Of a stretch of 64,000 nucleotides of DNA, positions 1 to 9,144 are shown piece by piece (positions within the stretch are counted from its first letter, which is position 1; each line of letters starts with the position of its first letter). The position numbers and the translations under genes were made by a program. The notes beneath the pieces are model-generated. The model was not told the origin of the DNA. It saw only the letters and a program-made list of their open reading frames with translations, and ran no database searches. Source of the stretch: Cytophagales bacterium (GTDB lineage Bacteria; Bacteroidota; Bacteroidia; Cytophagales; 172606-1); the NCBI GenBank assembly GCA_030446715.1, contig JAUJMU010000005.1, positions 424,542 to 488,541 on the forward strand. Reading direction: 5' to 3'.

Positions 1-307
1 CCTCTCTTGCCGTTGGATACAAGCCTTCCTGCACTTGCTGGTCCAACGCCTGGAGTTGCTCCAAACTGAGTGCTCCCCGGTAAGCCACGTAATTGTCCTT
101 CAGGTACGCCTGGAGTCCTTGCTGAAGATACTTTCGCTTGTAATTGCCCACTGTATCTGAATCAGTTCCCTGACTTACTGCGATCACTTCATAAGTATAC
201 CCCTCGTCGAGCATGATCAGTACCGACAAACGAACATGCTGCTTCTTGTCCCGCGTTTGCCGCCGTAGCTGCTCAATCTCTGCCCGTTCTTCTTTGCCCG
301 GTCGCAT
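1..307 (-). mobile_element. IS630-like transposase, N-terminal part (runs off the window)
   Basis: The reverse strand from the ATG at 307 stays open to the window edge, giving about 102 residues. It starts MRPGKEERAEIEQLRRQ and continues with a segment resembling the N-terminal helix-turn-helix of IS630/Tc1-type transposases (HVRLSVLIMLDEGYTYEVIA, then a second recognition-helix region). The DDE catalytic part lies outside the window, so integrity cannot be judged. The alternative is a stand-alone winged-helix orfA of the same family. Assignment rests on the HTH pattern only. Confidence 0.6.
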
Positions 308-506
308 ACCCAACTTATACCCTTTTTGCCTATCTTGAGTTTAACCCAAAACCACTTTCATTCCAGTATATAAGGGGTAGGTAATGAGGACGGTCTCTAT
401 CCGCTATTTATTGCTATAATTCTTATTTAGTGCAGTTCCAGAACTTATCTCTGGTGTTACGCGTCTCAGGAGCGGCCCAAGGGATATCAACGTTTCTCTT
501 TCAGGC

Positions 507-1593
507 ATGCAACCTAACGCTTCCCCGCGCGCTTTTCTGGGCGCCCTCACTGAAACCATTGACCAGGTAGTTTTCGCTTACGGAGTAGATGCCGCTCAGT
601 TTATCTACCTCAATCCAGCTTTTGAAACGGTTTTCGGACAAAATCGGGAAACGCTTGATCCCCGTGCCTTGCTGGCAAGCGTACACGCCGAAGACCAGGA
701 GTACATAAGCGAGGCTTACCAGGACCTGCTCGGGGGCAAACCCGCCAGCCGCTGGAGTTTCGCGTGCTGCTGCCCGACGGCCCGGAACGGTGGCTGCGGG
801 TAAAACCCCTGCTGGTCGAGGAAAACGGCACGAGAGCCATTGCCGGGCTGGCCGAAGATATTACCGACTTCAAGCACTACTCGGATGTGGAACTCAAGTT
901 TTCCCACAAGAAAAACGGCATCATCCAGGTGCTCTCCCACGACCTGGCCGGTCCGCTGGGCACGATCCAGTCGCTTTCTTCCCTGGTAGCCACCCGCGTA
1001 AGGGAGTACAAGGACGAAGCCCTTAACAACGTAGTGAACTTGATCACCCAGACCAGCAAGGGCAGCCTGCGCCTGATCCGGGATTTTTAGAACAGGAGTT
1101 TCTGGAATCCGTCGAAACTGCCCTTATCAAAGGCCGGGTGAATCTGGTGGAGCGGTTTACCCAAATCGTCGAACAGTACCAGATTACAGAGCAAAACAAT
1201 GCCAAACAGTTCATCCTGTATTCCTCTGACCCTTCGGTGTACGCCCAGGTAGATGACGTGAAGTTCTTTCAGGCCATCACCAACCTTATATCCAATGCCA
1301 TCAAGTTTACCCCTGATGACGGAATAATCACCATCCGGGTGGAAGATCAGGAAGAGGCGGGTACCGTACTGATCACCATTCAGGACAACGGCATAGGCAT
1401 TCCCGGAAAGTACCACGCCGGCCTGTTCGATAAGTTTACCAAAGCCCGCCGGCCGGGGTTGCACCAGGAACCCACCACCGGCCTTGGCATGTCCATCGTC
1501 AAAACCATCATCGAGTGGCACAAGGGCAGAGTCTGGTTTGAAAGCGAAGAAAACCGAGGCACTACTTTCTTTGTGGAAGTGCCCAAAGAATAG
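507..1593 (+). pseudogene. PAS sensor histidine kinase, frameshifted twice
   Basis: Three frames together read as one protein of about 360 residues. A PAS domain starts MQPNASPRAFLGAL, followed by a HisKA segment with the phospho-accepting His in VLSHDLAGPLGT near 940, then a HATPase_c domain with NAIKFTPDD, DNGIGIPGK and TGLGMSIVKT motifs. The first shift is near 750, between KPAS and PLEFRVLLPDG. The second is at about 1085, where GGATTTTTAG ends one frame; one additional T restores RDFLEQEF and continues the protein. A one-base change in a T-run could be a sequencing deletion or a real mutation. No transmembrane segment is seen, so a cytoplasmic sensor is likely. It lies upstream of two response regulators and three more kinases. 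Confidence 0.75.
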
Positions 1594-1851
1594 CTATCTC
1601 CCCTTCTTTGGCTGAGTGGGCGAAAAAATACGTATGCTCACGTTTTTAAAGACTGCTTAACTGTACTTTTTACGCATGAAGAATCCGTAAAATCAGGTAT
1701 TGCCGGGAGAGATACATCCGGGTAAATTTATATTTTTGTTACGCAGCCCTATTTTCCTGGTCCACACTGTTTACCCTTTCTCGCTGAGGGGGGCAACTGT
1801 TTAACACGGGAAGCTTCTGGTGGGTAGGGTATTTTTCTTTTTTCGACTATT

Positions 1852-2268
1852 ATGAATTGGCAGTCACCCGACCAGGCAGCAATCGTTATTTTCACTCCGG
1901 CGGTCATCATTGGGCAGGGGCTCAAACGGCAGTTTGAAAAATGGGGCTTTGCTCATACCAGGCTGGTAACCACGCCCGCACAACTACTGGAAGCCGCTCA
2001 CGCCACTCTTCCCGCTTTGGTGCTGCTGGATGCCGATCCGGAAGGGGAAATGAATTCCTTTGTGCTGGCCCGGCAGTTGCAGGGGGAAGACAGGCAAATC
2101 CCCGCATTATTTATCACTAAGGCTCTACACCAGCCAATTGCTTTCCAGTCCAGTCAATTTACCACCTACCCGCACGGATGGCTGCCCAAGCCCTGCCACG
2201 CAGAAGACCTCTGGGGGCAAGTTCGCCTGCTACTGCCCGGGTTGAAGCAGGAACAGCAGCAGGGGTAA
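1852..2268 (+). CDS. response-regulator receiver-like protein
   Basis: 138 residues forming a single receiver (REC) fold. The likely phospho-accepting Asp is in ALVLLDADPEG, and the conserved Lys-Pro of the last strand is in GWLPKPCHAEDL. The N-terminal acidic pocket is degenerate: where most receivers have a DD pair the strand reads AIVIFTPAV. Metal-dependent phosphorylation is therefore doubtful and the domain may be a pseudo-receiver. No output domain is attached. Its stop codon abuts the stop of the convergent response regulator. It probably exchanges signals with the neighbouring histidine kinases, but no partner can be named. Confidence 0.7.
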   Translation: MNWQSPDQAAIVIFTPAVIIGQGLKRQFEKWGFAHTRLVTTPAQLLEAAHATLPALVLLDADPEGEMNSFVLARQLQGEDRQIPALFITKALHQPIAFQSSQFTTYPHGWLPKPCHAEDLWGQVRLLLPGLKQEQQQG

Positions 2269-2697
2269 TTACACGATAGGCGGCTGATCGGCACTGACAA
2301 GCAAAGTTCTTACTTTTTCTTCCGTGAGGGGTTTAACAATATATCCTTTTACGCCGTAGCGTCTGGTCTTTTCGACATCCTGGCTGTAGCTGGAAGAAGT
2401 AAGGACGACTACCCGGCTTTGGATAATATGACTGGCGTTTAGCTTATCGAGTTGCTCAAGCAGTTCAATGCCGTCCATGACCGGCATATTCAGATCCAGC
2501 AGCACCGGGTCCGGACAATCCACCCGGGCCGCATGCTCATCTATACAGGAACTCTTAAGATGCTCCAGGGCTCCTTTCCCGTGCTCATACGTAGTGAGGG
2601 CTTCAGCCACCTGCATATCTTCCAGAACCGCCTCGCATAAAAACCGGCTGGCCCGGTCATCGTCTACCACGAGTACTTTGCGGAAAAGTTTTTTCAT
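2269..2697 (-). CDS. CheY-like single-domain response regulator
   Basis: 142 residues, a full receiver domain and nothing else. All canonical residues are visible: the acidic triad in VLVVDDDRASR, the phosphorylation Asp in VLLDLNMPVMDG, the Thr/Ser in VVVLTSSSYS and the Lys in YIVKPLT. It resembles the stand-alone CheY/Rcp1-type regulators common near PAS/GAF kinases in Bacteroidota and Cyanobacteria. It is convergent with the preceding receiver gene with no gap. The likely role is phosphotransfer from one of the adjacent orphan kinases to an unknown target. Confidence 0.85.
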   Translation of the reverse strand: MKKLFRKVLVVDDDRASRFLCEAVLEDMQVAEALTTYEHGKGALEHLKSSCIDEHAARVDCPDPVLLDLNMPVMDGIELLEQLDKLNASHIIQSRVVVLTSSSYSQDVEKTRRYGVKGYIVKPLTEEKVRTLLVSADQPPIV

Positions 2698-2762
2698 AGG
2701 GCAACCTGCAACTGGATACGTAGCAGTAGTTTAACTGCCAACAATCCTGTTAGGTTGCTCAG

Positions 2763-3113
2763 GTGAATGTAAAAGAAACCGTTCGCTTCCTTGTGCGCAG
2801 TAAAATCTACACGTACGGTCAAGCCGGAAGCAATGGCATGATTCTGAGAATTTCCAAAACCGGGAAGGCGCGGGGTATCCTTTGGGCATTCACAATTAGT
2901 GAGGGAGGGATGGTGAACGGGGAGTTTGTAGCATTCATCAAGGTAAATGCGGATGACAGCTCCGGACTTATGGCTTCCAAAAGCCAGTATATTGGTTGCG
3001 CCTCCCGCCTGGTGCCTGCGATTATGAGAGGCAGGGACGACCGGCGCCGGGAGCTGCTCAATGACCTAAGCTTTCTGAAAGATCAGACTGAGGCGTGCAA
3101 GGCGTTGGAATGA
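2763..3113 (+). CDS. hypothetical protein
   Basis: A 116-residue open frame starting with GTG, between the response regulator and the large kinase. It shows no recognised domain, signal peptide or membrane segment. The opposite strand also has an 80-residue open frame, so coding status is uncertain. In favour: the codons look ordinary for this genome and the composition is balanced (for example GGMVNGEFVAFIKVNADD). Against: no convincing ribosome-binding site and no family I recognise. Confidence 0.35.
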   Translation: MNVKETVRFLVRSKIYTYGQAGSNGMILRISKTGKARGILWAFTISEGGMVNGEFVAFIKVNADDSSGLMASKSQYIGCASRLVPAIMRGRDDRRRELLNDLSFLKDQTEACKALE

Positions 3114-3464
3114 CAGCCGCATTACTGTTATGGCAAAATGAATCATCCGGGAGAATGTGCAAGCAAAACACAAAAGGTTTTATCATTACCAGCAGCAACG
3201 ACAAAAGCAGAAGCTTGATTTTTCAAATCCCGGCCCGAATACCACCAGGAAGCTCTGCCTCTTGCCGATGGATGGTTAAGCCGCTATAGGCTGGCAGATG
3301 GTCTAATCCTGCCCATTCGTATACACAAGCCGAAAGAGAGGTAAAAAACCATTGTTTGGGATCAAGTACACCTTTCTCCATCCGTTACGTTGAAGACACT
3401 ACTATCCCTGAGTAGTTGTCACAAAGACTCCTTACCCCAGACCATATCACTACTATCACTACGA
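3114..3464 (+). other. non-coding gap before the large PAS kinase
   Basis: About 350 bases with only short fortuitous frames. No clear terminator hairpin or repeat was seen. It probably holds the promoter of the downstream kinase. Confidence 0.4.
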
Positions 3465-6400
3465 ATGCCTGTCTCTACTGCCACGCTGGCTGCTGATCTG
3501 TTTCCCACTGATGACCTGCTGGAAACCTTGCTCGATATATCGCTTACTGGTATCAATCTGCTCGGCCCACTCTACAACTCCTCGGGCGAGCTGGAGGATT
3601 TTGCCCTCCAGTACCTTAACCCCGCCGCCCAACACATGACGGGACTGCCCGAGCGACCCGGCGGCACCCTCTGCACGCACTTTCCCCACGCGCGTACAGA
3701 CGGCATCCTGGACTTCTACCGGCGCGTGTACGAAACCGGTGAGACCGGCCACCATGACTTCAGAAACCGGGCCGGGGGATTGGATAACTACTTCCGCTCA
3801 GCAGCCCGGCGTAAAGGCCAGCGGCTCGTGGTCAGCTTCACCGACACCAGCGACCAGGACCGCCGCCCCCTGGAAGGGGCCCTGCGCGAAAGCGAGGCCG
3901 CCGGAAAAGCCGCCCGCGCGGAGGCGGAACGCCAGCGCGGGCGCTTCCACGAGGTGTTTGAACAAACCCCGGCCAGCATCGTACTGCTGCGCGGGCCCGG
4001 GCACCGGGTCGAGTATCACAACGAAGCCTACCAGCAGTTGTTCCCCGGGCGGCAGATGCGGGGACGTACCATCGCCGAAATCCAGCCCGACACTACCAAA
4101 AATGGCTTCGTAGCCTCTCTCGACGGCGTGTACCATACGGGCGAAACGTACTTCGGCCGGGAAGTGCAGCTGAACATCGACCAGCCGGACGGCACGCACA
4201 GGGAGATCTATTTTAATTTCACCTACCAGGCCTGCCGCGAAAATGACCAGATTACCGGCGTCTCCGTGTTTGGTTACGACGTGACCGAGCAGGTACTGGC
4301 CCGCCGGTTGACCGAAGCCTTGCAGGCTGAGGTGTTGGCCGCGGCCCGGCGCCAGATGGAAGAGCGGGCCACCTCCTACCAGGTGTTTGCCCAAACGCCG
4401 GCCGCCCTCTGCATTCAGCGCGGGCCCGAGCACCGCTATGAGTACGTCAACCCGGCGTATCAGGCATTGTTTCCGGACCGCCGGTTTGTGGGCCGCACTG
4501 TGGTAGAGGCCCTGCCTGAAACTCTCGACGGCGGAATTGTGCCCCTGCTGGACCGGGTATACGGGACGGGAGAGCCGTTTTTTGGCTTTGAGGTACCCCT
4601 TACCCTTCAGCCCACCGCGGCGGGAGAAATAGCCCGGACGGAGTACTACACGTTTACTTACCAAGCCTACCGCGAGAACGGGCAGATTGTGGGCATCTCC
4701 ACCTTTGCCTACAACGTGACCCAGCAGGCCATGGCCCGCCAGGAGCGCGAGGCGCAGCAGCGAAATCTCCACGCCCTCTTTGAGCAGGCACCCAACGGAA
4801 TTTGCATCTTCGTGGGTTCCGACCTGGTCTACGAGTTCCACAACCCCAGCTACCAGGCGCTGCTGCCCGGGCGCAAACTGCCGGGCCGGCCGCTGCTGGA
4901 AGTCATGCCCGAACTTAAGGGCACGGACGCGGAAAGACTGCTCCGGCGCGTGTACGAGACGGGGGAGACCCAGCAGGAGCATGAATTGCCCGTTCCCCTG
5001 GCCCGGGCCGATGGCCAGGAGCTGGAGGAGCGCTACTTCCACATTGTCTACCAGGCCCGGCGCGACGAGCAGGGACAAGTCAACGGGATTCTGAGCTTTG
5101 TCGTGGAAGTTACCGGGCAGGCTCGGGCCAGAAAAGCCATTGAGGAAAGTGAAGCCCGTTTCAGATCGCTGGCCGAAAACTCTCCTGATGTGATCACCCG
5201 GCACGGAAAAGACTACCGGTATCTGTACGCCAGTCCCCGGATTGAAGAAGTAACAGGGCTGAAGGCCGAAGAGTTTACCGGCAAATCCTACCGGGAACTG
5301 GGGTTGCCGGAAACATTCTGCACGTTACTGGATGAGCACCTTGCCTATGTTTTTGCGCACCAGACCCTGCATACGCCGGAATATTGGGTGCCGGGGGGAA
5401 AAGGCTATTTTCTCCTGCGCATGGTACCCGAATGCAACCAGGCCGCAGAGGTGGTATCCGTGCTGGTGCTGTCCACCGATATAACGGAGCGAAAACGGGC
5501 GGAGGCTGCCTTGCGGGAATCAGAAGCACGTTTCCGCCTGATGGCCGATGCGGTGCCCCAGATTGTCTGGATTACCGATCCGGACGGACACACTGAGTTC
5601 TTCAACAAGCAGTGGACTCTCTATACCGGAGCACCTTTTGAGCCGATTACTGCTGCTGAGGTAGCCGCCAGCTTTGTGCATCCACAGGATGCAGCGCTAA
5701 CCATGGAAAGGTTTGATAGTGCCCGGCAAGCGGGCAGCGCTTTTTCGGTTGAGTACCGCATCCGCTCCCTGACGGGCGAGTACCGGTGGTTTCTATTGAA
5801 GGCGGAGCCGTATCGCGACCAGGAAACCGGACAGATCAGCCGATGGTTCGGTGCTTCCATTGATATTGATGACCGCAAACGGGCAGAAGCTGCTTTACGC
5901 GACAGTGAGGAGCGCTTGCAAAAGGCCCTTTCCATTGAGACGGTTGGTGTAATTTTCTTTGATCTGGAAGGCAGAATCAACGATGCCAATGCCGCCTTTG
6001 AGAGCATGAGCGGCTACGCAAAGGCTGATCTTGAAAGTGGTAAGGTGCGCTGGGATGAGTTAACCCCACCCGAGTTTATGGAAGCCACCCTGAAGTCCCG
6101 CAAAGAACTGCTAACCAAGGGTAAGAACACGCCCTACCAGAAGCAATACATGCGTCCGGATGGCTCCCGCTGGTGGGGTCTTTTCTCGGGCAAGCGGCTT
6201 AGTGAAACTGAATGCGTGGAATTTGTCCTCGATATTACTGAGGGCAAAGGAGCAGAAGAGGCCTTGCAGCAGTTATATCGGCAACTGGCCGGGGTAAATG
6301 CTGATCTTTCGGAGGCCAATCAACTGCTCACCTACATCAACCAGGATCTGGATAACTTTGTCTACACAGCCTCTCATGATTTAAAATCCCCAATCCTCAA

Positions 6401-7016
6401 CATTGAAGGATTGCTCAAAGCCCTGCAGCGGCAACTAAGCCAAAAGAATCCGGATCAGCAGGAAATCGGGAGTATCTTTGGCTTTCTGAATGAATCAGTA
6501 AGCCGCTTTAAGGCAACCATTGCCGATTTAACCGAGGTAGCCCGCATCAGCAAAGAGAGTACCGAAGACATTGCTCCCATTGATTTGAAGGAGATGCTTG
6601 AGCAAGTGCAATTGGATCTGGCCCCCCAAATTGCCGAAGCCATAGCTCAATTGGATGTAAAGCTGGATTGTCCCTCCATCCATTTCTCCCGTAAGAACCT
6701 GAAAAGTATCCTCTACAATCTGCTTTCCAATGCCGTCAAGTACCGCTCCCCGGATCGAACTCCTTTGATTCACATCACCTGCCAGCCGCACGGGGAGTAC
6801 TACTGCCTTACCGTGGAAGACAACGGACTGGGCATGGATATGCGCCAGGAAGAGAAGATATTCGCGCTGTTCAAGCGCCTGCACGCCCACGTGGAAGGTA
6901 CGGGCATCGGCCTTTATATTGTCAGGAAAATTATTGACAATGCCGGCGGGAAGATTGAAGTGGAAAGTCAGGTAGGCGTTGGTTCTACCTTTAGGGTGTA
7001 TTTCAAGCTCTCCTAA
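3465..7016 (+). CDS. multi-PAS sensor histidine kinase
   Basis: About 1183 residues from the ATG at 3465. An in-frame start at 3390 is possible, but its extra 25 residues look unlike a domain. About seven PAS modules are stacked before the kinase core. PAS 2, 3 and 4 are close copies sharing the pattern FEQTPA, EY.N.AYQ.LFPGR and RVY.TGE. PAS 5-7 resemble standard S-box/PAC units (SEARFRSLAENSPDV, SEARFRLMADAVPQ). The core has His971 in TASHDLKSPIL, the N-box NAVKYRSPD, the G1 box VEDNGLGMD and the G2 box GTGIGLYIVRK. No transmembrane helix is evident, so it is probably a cytosolic sensor of small ligands or redox state. The output partner is unknown; two receivers lie just upstream. Confidence 0.9.
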   Translation: MPVSTATLAADLFPTDDLLETLLDISLTGINLLGPLYNSSGELEDFALQYLNPAAQHMTGLPERPGGTLCTHFPHARTDGILDFYRRVYETGETGHHDFRNRAGGLDNYFRSAARRKGQRLVVSFTDTSDQDRRPLEGALRESEAAGKAARAEAERQRGRFHEVFEQTPASIVLLRGPGHRVEYHNEAYQQLFPGRQMRGRTIAEIQPDTTKNGFVASLDGVYHTGETYFGREVQLNIDQPDGTHREIYFNFTYQACRENDQITGVSVFGYDVTEQVLARRLTEALQAEVLAAARRQMEERATSYQVFAQTPAALCIQRGPEHRYEYVNPAYQALFPDRRFVGRTVVEALPETLDGGIVPLLDRVYGTGEPFFGFEVPLTLQPTAAGEIARTEYYTFTYQAYRENGQIVGISTFAYNVTQQAMARQEREAQQRNLHALFEQAPNGICIFVGSDLVYEFHNPSYQALLPGRKLPGRPLLEVMPELKGTDAERLLRRVYETGETQQEHELPVPLARADGQELEERYFHIVYQARRDEQGQVNGILSFVVEVTGQARARKAIEESEARFRSLAENSPDVITRHGKDYRYLYASPRIEEVTGLKAEEFTGKSYRELGLPETFCTLLDEHLAYVFAHQTLHTPEYWVPGGKGYFLLRMVPECNQAAEVVSVLVLSTDITERKRAEAALRESEARFRLMADAVPQIVWITDPDGHTEFFNKQWTLYTGAPFEPITAAEVAASFVHPQDAALTMERFDSARQAGSAFSVEYRIRSLTGEYRWFLLKAEPYRDQETGQISRWFGASIDIDDRKRAEAALRDSEERLQKALSIETVGVIFFDLEGRINDANAAFESMSGYAKADLESGKVRWDELTPPEFMEATLKSRKELLTKGKNTPYQKQYMRPDGSRWWGLFSGKRLSETECVEFVLDITEGKGAEEALQQLYRQLAGVNADLSEANQLLTYINQDLDNFVYTASHDLKSPILNIEGLLKALQRQLSQKNPDQQEIGSIFGFLNESVSRFKATIADLTEVARISKESTEDIAPIDLKEMLEQVQLDLAPQIAEAIAQLDVKLDCPSIHFSRKNLKSILYNLLSNAVKYRSPDRTPLIHITCQPHGEYYCLTVEDNGLGMDMRQEEKIFALFKRLHAHVEGTGIGLYIVRKIIDNAGGKIEVESQVGVGSTFRVYFKLS

Positions 7017-7546
7017 CGCTAGGAAACCTATTTAGGGCAAGTGGGTGTCTAAGCTCCCTGCGAAGGAAATGCAGGAGGCAATACCGGTAGAAAACAAATG
7101 GGAGAACATTGCCGTGAGAGATTCAAGTGGTCGCCAAAGGTTAGTGAAGTCAATCCAACACTCAATGTCTTACCCGACTGGAAGAATACTTCAGGTCCGG
7201 ATAGGCTTCATTCAAGATGTCCGCCTTATATAACTTGTGGTGCCATTCCCCCTTTTCCGTCTTTACTCGGACTACTCGGCAGTTTGACTACCTCAAGGAG
7301 TCTTTCTTTGTGACAGGGTAGCAAAAGACAGTACCCCCTAATACCACCCCGCTTTATTGAGCTAGCAATACGACACAGTACCCCCAGCTGGAAAACAAAG
7401 GGGTAGCATGAGTCGTAGTAATACTTTTCAAGGAAATAAACTGACGGTTATGAATCTGCCGGGTTCCTGTTAACGGACACGAGGCTGGTATCCCATCATT
7501 TGATGCCAGTAATTTTGTATACTAAGTTTAGTACATTTACTAATCA
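7017..7546 (+). other. 530-base gap between kinases
   Basis: No convincing gene. Two copies of the short string CAGTACCCCC occur about 50 bases apart (near 7331 and 7377), too short to interpret. The last 60 bases before 7547 are AT-rich and probably hold the promoter of the GAF kinase. Confidence 0.4.
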
Positions 7547-8755
7547 ATGGCTGTTTATCACAAACCCGTCTCCATTATTCCGACAAATGACCAGGATCGG
7601 CTCAGGAAACTGCACGGTTATAGCATTCTGGATACCCCTCCGGAAGAAGCATTCGACAAGGTAGCCCGCCTGGCGGCTCAGATATTTGATACCCCCAGTG
7701 CCTTTGTCACTTTTGTGGATAAGGACCGGGTCTTTTTTAAAGCCAACCTGAGCCCTTTGGAAGGCAATCAGGTGCAAAGGACAGACAGCCTTTGCTCACT
7801 GGCCATTCTGGAGGAGACCGTAACCGTTTTTGACGATACCTACCAAGTACCCGACCTGCTGGAAAGCCCGCACGTAAGCTGCCAGGGTGGCATCCGCTTC
7901 TACGCAGGGGCACCCTTGAAAACCAGGGAAGGGTACCGGTTGGGCACCTTATGCGTTGTGGACTCCGTGCCCCGCCAGGCCACCCCCAGGCAGTTGCAGA
8001 TGCTGGAAACGCTTTCTTCCATTATAATGGATGAACTCGAACAACGGCTGGCCGCTCAGCGGGCCATCAGCGCCCAGACTGACCTGGTGAATATGGCCGT
8101 GCACGACTTAAAGAATCCGGCCCTCAACATTGCTGCACTCAGCGAACTGCTGTTCAAGCGAATTACCGATGCCGGCATGGTGCAGGAACTGGCCGGCCTG
8201 ATCAAGGGGTGCAGCGAGGAAATCAGCGGCAAACTGGACGGACTGCTCAAATTGTCCCGCATGGAAGACGAATCCTTTCAGCTGCACCTGGAGGAGGTTG
8301 ATTTGCCCACCCTGCTGGACCAGGTGAGCAGTACCTTTGGGTTAATGGCAGCCCAGAAGGGACAGCGCATCAGTCAACAGGCCGGTGAATCCATCACAGT
8401 AAAAGCCGACCGGACCCGCCTGCAGGAGGTGTTAGAGAACCTGCTTTCCAACGCCATCAAGTACTCTTACCACGACACCACCATCACCATTACAGTCAAC
8501 CGGTCAGGTAAACAGGCAGTGGTTTCCTTTGAGGACCAGGGACAGGGGCTCAGTGAAGGGGACATGCAGAAGCTTTTCACAAAATTTGCCCGTCTTAGCT
8601 CGGCTCCAACGGGCAAGGAGCGTTCCAACGGGCTGGGTTTGTCCATTGTCAAGACGCTCATTGAATTACAAGGAGGAGAGGTATGGGCTACAAGTGCCGG
8701 TAAGGACAAGGGGGCTACCTTCTTTGTCTCCCTTCCCCTTTATTCCGGTGAGTAG
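7547..8755 (+). CDS. GAF-domain sensor histidine kinase
   Basis: 402 residues. Residues about 20-165 form a GAF domain (LHGYSILDTPPEEAFDKVAR start, then FVTFVDKDRVFFKA, FYAGAPLKT and LGTLCVVD), a type common at the N-terminus of bacterial kinases and cyclases. The HisKA domain carries His186 in MAVHDLKNPALN. The HATPase domain shows NAIKYSYHD, FEDQGQGLSEGD and NGLGLSIVKTL. There is no signal peptide or membrane helix, so it should be cytosolic. It sits in tandem with two other kinases but has its own upstream gap, so it is probably transcribed separately. The ligand cannot be predicted. Confidence 0.9.
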   Translation: MAVYHKPVSIIPTNDQDRLRKLHGYSILDTPPEEAFDKVARLAAQIFDTPSAFVTFVDKDRVFFKANLSPLEGNQVQRTDSLCSLAILEETVTVFDDTYQVPDLLESPHVSCQGGIRFYAGAPLKTREGYRLGTLCVVDSVPRQATPRQLQMLETLSSIIMDELEQRLAAQRAISAQTDLVNMAVHDLKNPALNIAALSELLFKRITDAGMVQELAGLIKGCSEEISGKLDGLLKLSRMEDESFQLHLEEVDLPTLLDQVSSTFGLMAAQKGQRISQQAGESITVKADRTRLQEVLENLLSNAIKYSYHDTTITITVNRSGKQAVVSFEDQGQGLSEGDMQKLFTKFARLSSAPTGKERSNGLGLSIVKTLIELQGGEVWATSAGKDKGATFFVSLPLYSGE

Positions 8756-9144
8756 CTGAAAGGGATTACGCATCTGCGCCTGGAGAACTCTTTTTTGTAA
8801 CTCCCGCTTGTCATGTTCAATCAGTTTCTATAAATGGGCCAGGTCCGGGTGCTACGCTTTATGCTGGTTCCGGAGGCAAAGCTTTACTGGCGCGGGTACT
8901 TGCGAACCGATACGCTCCGGTCTGATCTTAATTGCATGACCACCAGCCTGGCCTGTAACCGAATGCGTTCGGGTAAGAAAGGCTCTGCCAAACTGCTGAA
9001 CTAACCGGATACTGGCAAAGCCGGCGGTAAAAGGGTTAGTAAAGAAATTACGTATTTTGCCTTCCTGCATATCATTTTTCTAAGGGGACTTACGCCCCTT
9101 TGTGGCTTGGCTACCATTCCTTTCATTCCTAAACTTCATCTGGC
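8756..9144 (+). other. 389-base gap between kinases
   Basis: No convincing gene. A 72-residue reverse frame lies here but has no family resemblance and no start context. Nothing else was noticed. Confidence 0.4.

Noticed and set aside
3798..5204. Long reverse-strand open frame (468 codons) opposite the PAS kinase
   Set aside because: It is a GC-rich shadow of the kinase; the forward frame has seven recognisable domains and the reverse product has none.
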